Of a stretch of DNA of 34,708 nt, positions 28,949 through 34,392 are shown piece after piece. Below the pieces are notes generated by a model that made no database searches, had not been told where the DNA came from, and saw nothing but the letters and a program-made list of their open reading frames with translations. The position numbers and the translations under genes were made by a program. Within the stretch, counting starts at the first letter, position 1. Each line of letters begins with the position of its first letter. Where the stretch lies: the IMG/VR virus record IMGVR_UViG_3300036045_000518, positions 1 to 34,708 of that record; one strand, given 5' to 3'. The stretch comes from a virus.

Positions 28949-29289
28949 TGCGCTCACTTTTCTGTTGTCTGTTCGTGCTGCTCCTGACGCTGGCCACAGC
29001 AGCGGCTGACCCACCGCTTGCTGCGATCGACGCCGCGGCTGACCCGTCGCCCACCGCACACCCGGACGCCTATCAGGAGCCGACGCTCGCGCCCTATCCG
29101 GCACCGGGCACACCGAAAGCCGCGTGCGCCGATGGCTCGGCCGCGTTCCCGCTGATCTGGATCGAGGTCGCGCCCGATCTGGTGACCTGGTGGTGGGACT
29201 GGGATAACCCACAGTGCCCGTGGGAGAGTGCGCCGCCTCTCCCTGTATCGTACGATACACACCTTGCGCTACCGCTGATTAGCCGGTAG
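28948..29289 (+). CDS. Small exported protein, 113 aa
   Basis: ATG 28948 shares a base with the preceding stop. It has a clear signal peptide (MRSLFCCLFVLLLTLATAAA, cleavage before ADP). The mature part is Pro/Ala-rich, then has two cysteines (KAACADG and NPQCPWE) bracketing a Trp-rich loop (LIWIEVAPDLVTWWWDWD). It is the last gene of the late operon and is followed by a strong terminator. It is the second exported protein in the tail module, after the inverted gene at 26914-27402. A periplasmic or surface role in lysis or superinfection exclusion is possible; function unknown. Confidence 0.7.
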   Translation: MRSLFCCLFVLLLTLATAAADPPLAAIDAAADPSPTAHPDAYQEPTLAPYPAPGTPKAACADGSAAFPLIWIEVAPDLVTWWWDWDNPQCPWESAPPLPVSYDTHLALPLISR

Positions 29290-29296
29290 GTGAACA

Positions 29297-29339
29297 CAAA
29301 GCGCCCCTGGTTCTCGCTCAGAGAACCAGGGGCGCTTTG
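29297..29339. terminator. Strong bidirectional terminator
   Basis: A 19-bp perfect stem (29297-29315 with 29321-29339) has a five-base loop. Its outer end reads CAAAG on one side and CTTTG on the other, giving short A/T tracts both ways. Weaker pairing extends it outward. It separates the rightward late operon from the convergent leftward cluster. Confidence 0.9.
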
Positions 29340-29354
29340 GTGTGTTCGTAGAGA

Positions 29355-30191
29355 CTACGCCGCGTCAGCGCCCTTGCACGCCTTGCAGCCTTTCCAGCGG
29401 CCGCCACGGGCAATAATGCTGCGATACGCCCCGAACTCCTGCGGCGAAAGCGGTGCCTGGCAGCTCGGGCAGCGCCGATCCTCCGATGCCGCCGGTGCAG
29501 CGCGGCTTGCCGGTGCCCGAGGCGCGCCCCGCGTCCGTGCGCGAACGACCTGTGCCTGTTCCCAGATCGCTAGTTCACTGCGCTTGCGCTGGTCTTCCAG
29601 CTCGAGATCCAGCCGCCGCCGTCGCTCCTCAATCTGGAGCTGTGCGTCCGCCTCGGCAAGTTGCGCGGCCAGTGCTCGCTGGCGATCGCCTTCCTCGCGT
29701 GCAATGCGCTCTTTCTCTCGCTGCTCACCCTCCCGGCGCTCGGCTTCTTCGGCCTCGATCGTGCGGTGGATCATCGCCGAGCAGAACGCCGTGAATCCGA
29801 GCGGGCCGACGTGGATCACCGCCAGCAGCACGGCGAGCCACGGCTCGGGCTCGGCTGGAAGCACATCAAACTTGAGCAGACAGGCCATCAGGCCATAGAA
29901 GACCACGGCCACGAGTGCGCCGGCGTTGAGGCGGTTCACCCACGGTGAGCGCGTGCGCTTCGCCGAGGCGAGCCCGCGTAGCCACGTCCACTCAAACCCG
30001 ATCGCCTGCGCCCATGCAAACGTCGGGTCGAGGATCTCTTGGGCGAACGTCGCGTTGAGGAACACGCTTGCTGAGGTGATCAGCACCTGCGGTGCGTACA
30101 CCCACGCGACGCGCAGCGGCTCGACGAGTCCCCATTCCAGCGCATTTGCGGCCGTCTCACCCCACGAACGATTGACAGTAGCTGTGGTCAT
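29355..30191 (-). CDS. Membrane protein with coiled coil and C-terminal zinc ribbon, 278 aa
   Basis: GGGAG lies seven bases before ATG 30191. Hydrophobic segments occur at about residues 28-48, 90-110 and 118-140. A long charged coiled coil follows (about 143-215, rich in Glu/Arg, e.g. RREGEQREKERIAREEGDRQ), then a basic linker and a zinc ribbon (CPSC near 242, CKAC near 271). The soluble half is probably cytoplasmic. It is the last gene of the leftward cluster. A membrane-anchored coil ending in a zinc ribbon could tether DNA or a partner to the membrane. No family is recognised. Confidence 0.75.
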   Translation of the reverse strand: MTTATVNRSWGETAANALEWGLVEPLRVAWVYAPQVLITSASVFLNATFAQEILDPTFAWAQAIGFEWTWLRGLASAKRTRSPWVNRLNAGALVAVVFYGLMACLLKFDVLPAEPEPWLAVLLAVIHVGPLGFTAFCSAMIHRTIEAEEAERREGEQREKERIAREEGDRQRALAAQLAEADAQLQIEERRRRLDLELEDQRKRSELAIWEQAQVVRARTRGAPRAPASRAAPAASEDRRCPSCQAPLSPQEFGAYRSIIARGGRWKGCKACKGADAA

Positions 30192-30206
30192 TGGTACTCC
30201 CTGATC

Positions 30207-30247
30207 AGCAGCTCTGGAGCTTGGCTAGAGCGAGTTCCAGAGCTGCT
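30207..30247 (-). terminator. Hairpin between two leftward membrane-protein genes
   Basis: A perfect 12-bp stem pairs AGCAGCTCTGGA (30207-30218) with TCCAGAGCTGCT (30236-30247) around a 17-base loop. No T-run is present. It lies in the 153-bp gap between the genes at 30345 and 30191, which shows no other feature. It may be an attenuator or processing site. Confidence 0.55.
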
Positions 30248-30344
30248 TGTGGTTAGCTCACGAATGTGCCAGTTCCTGGAAAGAATTACGGCTTCTGGCC
30301 GTGGCAGCTCCGCCCGTCGTTCGAGCACTGCGCCGGCCCGGCCG

Positions 30345-31187
30345 TCACCGTCCTGCTCGCATTGTTTCAGCCTCTTTCTGTGCGTTCGCCTCGGCCTCGG
30401 CCTGACCACAGCCGCCCGCCACGACATAGCCGAGCTTCAGGCCCGCGCTGTTGTGGACATCGCGCGTGACTTCCACCCACGCGCAGGACGGTGCTGATGC
30501 GGGCGCAGCCGGCACTGCGGGCCGAGCTGCTGGCGCTGCGGGTGGTGCCGGTGGCGGCGTGGCCAGATCTGGTAGTGCTGGATCGACCGTCGCCCCAAGA
30601 TCCTCAGCATAGGCCCAGACGCGCCCGCCGCCATCAAGCTCAACCAGGAGCCAGTGCTGGCCAATGCGCCCAACGGGCGTGTACGGCGTGTCACGCTCGA
30701 TAGCCGTCGCCGTCGCCGGATTGCCGTAGTCAAAATACGCCACGAGTGCGCGCGGGGCCGTGTTCGGCGGCATCGCGGTCAGCGTCGGCCCGCTCGTGGC
30801 GGCTGGCGTGGCCTCAGCTCGGGCGGGCGCAGTCGGTGCTGCGGGCACCACAGGAGCAGCCACGGGGCGTGTTGCGCTCCACAGCCCTACCAGGAGCAGC
30901 CCAAGTACCACGAGCGCCGCCACAACCCCGTAGGCAGGGCGTGGCGGTGCCTTCTCCTCCTGCGCCGCCTCAGCACCCGGTAGCAGGGCTGAGAGTGGCC
31001 GCTGCGCCGTGGGATCGACAACCGCCTTGGGCGACACTACGGGTTCGGCCGCGATGCGCTCCACATCGGGATCGGGCGGCTCGGCCATCAAGTCCAGTGT
31101 TGCCAGTACGTCCTGCTCTGGATCGACGATGATTGCGCCGGCCTGTGGATGGCCGTTCGGGTAGCGCAGCGGAGTCCATGTCGTCAT
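30345..31187 (-). CDS. Single-pass membrane protein with SH3b-like domain, 280 aa
   Basis: ATG 31187 overlaps the upstream stop by four bases. About 80 polar N-terminal residues include DPEQDVLATLDLMAEPPDPDVERI. They precede one membrane helix (about 86-105, YGVVAALVVLGLLLVGLWSA). Outside lies an Ala/Pro/Thr linker, then a small beta domain resembling bacterial SH3 (about 148-200: ALVAYFDYGNPATATA, VGRIGQHWLLVELDGGGRVWAYAEDLG). A second Pro-rich linker follows, and last a Cys-containing strand pair (PSCAWVEVTRDVHNSAGLKLGYVVAGGCG). SH3b domains often bind cell wall. A type II envelope protein is likely; function unknown. Confidence 0.75.
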   Translation of the reverse strand: MTTWTPLRYPNGHPQAGAIIVDPEQDVLATLDLMAEPPDPDVERIAAEPVVSPKAVVDPTAQRPLSALLPGAEAAQEEKAPPRPAYGVVAALVVLGLLLVGLWSATRPVAAPVVPAAPTAPARAEATPAATSGPTLTAMPPNTAPRALVAYFDYGNPATATAIERDTPYTPVGRIGQHWLLVELDGGGRVWAYAEDLGATVDPALPDLATPPPAPPAAPAARPAVPAAPASAPSCAWVEVTRDVHNSAGLKLGYVVAGGCGQAEAEANAQKEAETMRAGR

Positions 31188-32425
31188 AGTCGCACCACCT
31201 GTGTGTCACGGAAGCGATAGCGGCCAAGGCGCGTTTCGTCAAGTAGTTCGGCGCGTTTCCAGTCGGCGATCGTTTCCCGCGCCGTGCTCTCGGCCGTTCG
31301 TAGCACGTCCGCGAGTTGGCGCGCCGTCCATACATTCACGGTTCCTAAGCGCTCGCGGGCCGCATCGTACTCTGCTGGCCGCGGCGGAACCTCGGGATCA
31401 CGTGACTGGGTGCTGTGGCGTGACGCAGCCACGTGCTGCGTACTCCCGTGCTCACGTGGCATTGACGATTGCAATCGTGAATCCACGTGCGCGCGGTCGC
31501 CCTCGATGAACGTCTCACGTGTCGCCGCACGTGAATCCACGATACTGGTGGGATCGAACGGGGTTGAAACCATCGCCAACTCGGGCACGTGCGCCGCCAC
31601 GTGATCCGGTGCGTCCTCGGGCATAGTCACATCCAACACGCGCCGTTCAAGCTGTTTCGCCAGGTCGTTGAAGCGGTTCACGAGTTGATCATCGTCCATC
31701 GTGGGCATGGCGAGTTCGGCCCCGGCGATCGTGCGGAACGTTCCGGCAATCGCCTCAAGTGTGTCGTTCTGGCTGCGCTGCATTGCGGCCAAGATGCCGG
31801 CCACTTCCTGCCGCTCCAGCGCGGTCATGTTGGCAATGCCGACGCGCAATAGGTCAACGGCGCGAAAGTACGCCACCTTCGCAGCCGCAATATCGGCCTG
31901 GTGCGCCAACTCCAGTTTCTTCACCAGATGCGCCTGCTGCACCTCCGCCGCCCAGGCCATCGGCGACGACCACGAGAAGGACAGCGCCGGCACCACGACG
32001 GCGAAGATCAGCGTGGTAATCGTTTGCATCGTCGCAAACTCGGGGTTCGTAAGGCTGGCAGCCCAAAAGGCCGAGACAACGGTGTAGGCGTACCAACCGA
32101 GGAAGCCAGCCGCACCGAGCAGCACCACAAAGCCCCACGTAGTGCGGCGGTAGCGCTGGAGGAGCATGCCGGCGGGACTCGACGGGGCGATCATCGCCAG
32201 GAGCGCTGGCAACACCAGAGCGCAGCAGAGCGCCAGCACGATGGCGACGGCCACACGCAAGAGCGCGATAAGCCACCCGAATGGCGATACTGGCGCGTCG
32301 ATGGTAATGAGTGAGATCTGAGCAAACGCCCAGAGGACGATGCTGAGAAAGAGACCAGCGTCTGAGGCGGAACGCAGGAAGCCGCCTTCGCGGCCCTTCT
32401 GCATGGTGTCGTGGGGTTGATTCAT
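31184..32425 (-). CDS. Polytopic membrane protein with C-terminal winged helix, 413 aa
   Basis: Residues 23-42, about 50-80, 96-121 and 134-152 are hydrophobic, giving about four membrane helices. About 160-265 is helical and coiled-coil-like (AAKVAYFRAVDLLRVGIANMT, LVNRFNDLAKQLERRVL). About 270-350 is a disordered His/Ser/Arg-rich linker, whose DNA carries eight CACGTG palindromes. The last 62 residues form a winged helix-turn-helix (TARQLADVLRTAESTARETIADWKRAELL, then wing GRYRFRD). It is probably a membrane-tethered DNA-binding protein. The start is ATG 32425; an in-frame upstream ATG (32464) would run through a dyad and is less likely. The stop overlaps the next gene (ATGA). Confidence 0.78.
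   Translation of the reverse strand: MNQPHDTMQKGREGGFLRSASDAGLFLSIVLWAFAQISLITIDAPVSPFGWLIALLRVAVAIVLALCCALVLPALLAMIAPSSPAGMLLQRYRRTTWGFVVLLGAAGFLGWYAYTVVSAFWAASLTNPEFATMQTITTLIFAVVVPALSFSWSSPMAWAAEVQQAHLVKKLELAHQADIAAAKVAYFRAVDLLRVGIANMTALERQEVAGILAAMQRSQNDTLEAIAGTFRTIAGAELAMPTMDDDQLVNRFNDLAKQLERRVLDVTMPEDAPDHVAAHVPELAMVSTPFDPTSIVDSRAATRETFIEGDRAHVDSRLQSSMPREHGSTQHVAASRHSTQSRDPEVPPRPAEYDAARERLGTVNVWTARQLADVLRTAESTARETIADWKRAELLDETRLGRYRFRDTQVVRL
31399..31603. repeat. Array of eight CACGTG palindromes
   Basis: Exact CACGTG occurs at 31399, 31430, 31453, 31484, 31516, 31528, 31586 and 31598 (first bases). Flanking bases are not conserved. Start-to-start distances are 31, 23, 31, 32, 12, 58 and 12. 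Four copies read as His-Val codons and four as xCA-CGT-Gxx, so the motif is kept across two reading frames of the host gene. A 12-mer CGTGAATCCACG also occurs twice (31476-31487, 31530-31541). By eye I found only two other CACGTG sites in the window. Confidence 0.85.
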
Positions 32426-32427
32426 CA

Positions 32428-32451
32428 GTCGCACCTTCGTTCTGGTGCGAC
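32428..32451 (-). promoter_or_regulatory. Inverted repeat just upstream of the winged-helix membrane gene
   Basis: GTCGCACC (32428-32435) and GGTGCGAC (32444-32451) form a perfect 8-bp dyad with an 8-base centre. It ends two bases before ATG 32425 on the minus strand. The likely ribosome binding bases (GAAGG) lie in its loop and stem, so an RNA hairpin could block translation. Alternatively it is an operator. Confidence 0.55.
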
Positions 32452-32512
32452 GGAGGCAGTACAATGCGCTCCGTCGCGGTTGCTAGTCCAACTGCGGTCG
32501 GTCTTCGGGCCG

Positions 32513-32546
32513 GGCCGGCGGGGTGGTGAGCTCACTCTCGCCGGCC
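32513..32546. terminator. GC-rich hairpin with nested palindrome
   Basis: GGCCGGCG (32513-32520) pairs with CGCCGGCC (32539-32546). The loop contains a perfect 10-bp palindrome GTGAGCTCAC (32526-32535). It lies in the 126-bp gap between the gene ending at 32552 and the start at 32425. No T-run follows, so it may be a partial terminator or protein-binding site. Confidence 0.5.
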
Positions 32547-32551
32547 GAAAC

Positions 32552-32854
32552 TTACTCCTGTACTCCTCGATCGGTCGGAACGTCGAACTGTGGATCCCAT
32601 CCCATTTCGAGATACTGCCCCGCTTCGGGCTCGATTGCCACGATTGCACGCTGGAGTTGATCGCCAAGTTCACGCATCAGCTTCTGATGTGTTGGCGTGA
32701 GCATTGGGTTGCGGCTCGCGAACTGGATCACGCTCAGGATAATCCAGGCTTCGCGCGGCCGCATACTCCAGCGAATTGGCTTCTTAATTACCCAGAGACG
32801 CCGCATCAGCGCCTCCAGTTCGGGCGGCATGTCGGGTACGAGGTTACTGCTCAC
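32552..32854 (-). CDS. Hypothetical protein, 100 aa
   Basis: Not recognised. It starts at GTG 32854 with a purine-rich GAAGGGAAAGG upstream on the minus strand. The product is helical: DMPPELEALMRRLWVIKKP, REAWIILSVIQFASRN, THQKLMRELGDQLQRAIVAIEPEAGQYLEMGWDP. There is no membrane or cysteine motif. It is a middle gene of the leftward cluster, separated by two hairpins from the membrane-protein genes downstream. The length and helical pattern suggest a small soluble phage protein. Confidence 0.65.
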   Translation of the reverse strand: MSSNLVPDMPPELEALMRRLWVIKKPIRWSMRPREAWIILSVIQFASRNPMLTPTHQKLMRELGDQLQRAIVAIEPEAGQYLEMGWDPQFDVPTDRGVQE

Positions 32855-32869
32855 CTTTCCCTTCCTCTC

Positions 32870-33076
32870 TCAATGCCCACACATCACCCTCGACGCCCCC
32901 CCCCCCGCTTCGAGCCGGCACCACGCTGCCCAGCGCTGCGCGCCGCCGATATGCTGCGTCACGTCGCCGACGTAGCCGACAGCGAGTCGTGCGCCGAAGA
33001 GCTGCTCTAGCTCGCGGAGCGCCCGGTCGCGCTCGCGGCGTGTGGCGGCGGTGATGCGGAGATCGACGTGGGTCAC
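32870..33076 (-). CDS. Hypothetical protein, 68 aa, C-terminus uncertain at a C11 tract
   Basis: It starts at GTG 33076, overlapping the upstream stop (GTGA). The first 55 residues look genuine: DLRITAATRRERDRALRELEQLFGARLAVGYVGDVTQHIGG, an alpha/beta pattern. It then enters a run of eleven Gs on the coding strand (32896-32906), and the assembled frame ends GGGASRVMCGH. With one base more or two fewer, the frame would continue as VEGDVWALREEGKGEQ and stop at 32844, a more natural ending that would overlap the next gene by 11 bases. I suspect a homopolymer error or length variation here. Family unknown. Confidence 0.6.
   Translation of the reverse strand: MTHVDLRITAATRRERDRALRELEQLFGARLAVGYVGDVTQHIGGAQRWAAWCRLEAGGGASRVMCGH
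32896..32906. repeat. C11 homopolymer within a coding region
   Basis: Eleven consecutive Cs on the plus strand near the 3' end of the leftward gene 32870-33076. Runs this long are prone to replication slippage and to sequencing or assembly length errors. The two other frames give different C-termini. Confidence 0.85.
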
Positions 33077-33603
33077 CCGTGTCCCCCTATCCCCCACGCA
33101 GCTCGCCGATCGCGCCTGGCCAGTTGCGCCGCAGCGACACTCCGCAGCACGTAGCCCTCCGAGTCAACCGCGTCCGCCCAGCGCTCGTCGGCATTCGGCA
33201 GCCACTGGACATGGACGCGCTCGCCCTCGATCCGGTCGATGAGGTACTCGGCTTCGCTCTCAGCGACCTGGAAGCGCAGGAAGCGCCCCACAGCCAGGCC
33301 CGTGCCGGCGTCACGGTCGAGCTGCCGAACATCGTCAGCGAGCGCTTCCCAGGCATCGAGGTCGTCCGCCACCTGCCCGCCAGCGATGAGCGTCGCCTGC
33401 TGCACCAGGATAGCGATGCGCGCCGTCATGGCGATGGTGGCCGAGCCGGCGACGGTTGGCCGCGTGGCGTCCTCGATTTGCCGCGCGCCATCCTCGAAAG
33501 CGCCGAGGTAGCGCCGGGCGGCGATCGTCGCCGGCGTTTGCGGCCCGGTGTGATCCCGAAGCAATTCCGCAATAATCCGTTCTGCGTTCCATGGAGTGGT
33601 CAT
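33073..33603 (-). CDS. Hypothetical protein, 176 aa
   Basis: Not recognised. ATG 33603 overlaps the upstream stop (ATGA). The first 115 residues are helical (AERIIAELLRD, TIAARRYLGAFEDGARQIEDA, TIAMTARIAILVQQATLIAGG, DDLDAWEALADDVRQLDRDAG). The remainder has a beta hairpin (RFLRFQVAESEAEYLIDRIEGERVHVQWLPNADERWADAV) and a last helix. No metal or nucleotide motif is visible. It belongs to a five-gene overlapping set (32870-34392), so is co-translated with small neighbours of unknown role. Confidence 0.7.
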   Translation of the reverse strand: MTTPWNAERIIAELLRDHTGPQTPATIAARRYLGAFEDGARQIEDATRPTVAGSATIAMTARIAILVQQATLIAGGQVADDLDAWEALADDVRQLDRDAGTGLAVGRFLRFQVAESEAEYLIDRIEGERVHVQWLPNADERWADAVDSEGYVLRSVAAAQLARRDRRAAWGIGGHG

Positions 33604-34064
33604 GCGCTGGTTGCTCCTTGCGCCTCACGCGCCGCTCGAGTCGCGCGAATCCGCACGATGATGTCCCCGATTGTTGGCAGTGGGAAATCCAATTCCCGCA
33701 GCTCGGCGGTGACTGCCGCTTCACTCTCGGCGTCCGCTGCGGCCGCCAGAATCTGGAGCGCGTAGCCACGCGCCGCGGTCGGCGAGACCTGCATCGTCTG
33801 CTCGCCGATGCTGAGTTGCACGATGCCCGCGCCCGTCGCGGCCGATACGAGGGTCTCAACGGCCAGCTCGACCATGCCGCGCCGATCGTGCTTGGGCTGC
33901 GTACGCCGCGCCATGTCCTCCATGTGACCCGCCGCGAGCTGCATCAAGCGGTACTCCGGGTTGTCTTTGCTCACGCCCCGGAGCGCGCTCACGATGCCCT
34001 TGAGCGTACCTGTGCCGTCTTCTGCGATGCCCGCCGCCGGTGGTACTCGTCTTCCCTTGCTCAT
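33600..34064 (-). CDS. Hypothetical protein, 154 aa
   Basis: Not recognised. ATG 34064 overlaps the upstream zinc-finger gene's stop (ATGA), and GAGGAAGGGG lies just before it. A basic Gly/Lys N-terminus (MSKGRRVPPAAG) precedes helices (TLKGIVSALRGVSKDNPEYRLMQLAAGHMEDMARR) and a central beta segment (IVQLSIGEQTMQVSP). Two more helices follow (RGYALQILAAAADAESEAAVTAELREL and IGDIIVRIRATRAAREAQ). An in-frame start further upstream (34205) would overlap the neighbour extensively and has no ribosome site. A role in DNA or protein binding is possible but unsupported. Confidence 0.68.
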   Translation of the reverse strand: MSKGRRVPPAAGIAEDGTGTLKGIVSALRGVSKDNPEYRLMQLAAGHMEDMARRTQPKHDRRGMVELAVETLVSAATGAGIVQLSIGEQTMQVSPTAARGYALQILAAAADAESEAAVTAELRELDFPLPTIGDIIVRIRATRAAREAQGATSA

Positions 34065-34270
34065 CCCCTTCCTCGCTTCCGCGTGATGGCCGTTGGCCGT
34101 CGCCCAATACACACTCCGTCGATCGTCACCACCAGGTGCCGCCAGAGCCCGCAGCACGGGCACACGATCGGGCTGCCTGGTGCGCCGTAGCGTGTCAGCG
34201 TCCAATCGCCGCAGCGTGGGCAGCGCGGACCAGGCCGCCCGGTGGGGCTCATGCGCGCAACGAGGATCAT
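34061..34270 (-). CDS. Small zinc-finger protein, 69 aa
   Basis: ATG 34270 overlaps the preceding tiny membrane gene (ATGA), and its own stop overlaps the next start (ATGA). Two CxxC pairs, CPRCGDW and CPCCGLW, are separated by 17 residues, forming a classic four-cysteine zinc ribbon. The C-terminus is strongly basic (GRRPTAITRKRGRG), suited to nucleic-acid contact. A DNA- or RNA-binding adaptor is likely. No target is known. Confidence 0.75.
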   Translation of the reverse strand: MILVARMSPTGRPGPRCPRCGDWTLTRYGAPGSPIVCPCCGLWRHLVVTIDGVCIGRRPTAITRKRGRG

Positions 34271-34392
34271 GGCTTCCTCCGCTCTCGCTCGCAGCGCTCG
34301 GCGCGCTGATAGTGATAGACGCCCCAGAGCGTGACCAGGAGCGTCACGATGGCCAGCAGGGCGAAGGCGGCGACCACAATCCAGTCAGCCAT
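34267..34392 (-). CDS. Tiny single-pass membrane protein, 41 aa
   Basis: The ATG is at 34392-34390 and the TGA at 34269-34267, overlapping the next ATG. Residues 4-25 form one hydrophobic helix (WIVVAAFALLAIVTLLVTLWGV). A strongly basic cytoplasmic tail follows (QRAERCERERRKP). Its start lies eight bases inside the upstream repeat-bearing gene. Tight overlaps on both sides support reality despite the size. It may be a small membrane adaptor. No family is assignable. Confidence 0.65.
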   Translation of the reverse strand: MADWIVVAAFALLAIVTLLVTLWGVYHYQRAERCERERRKP

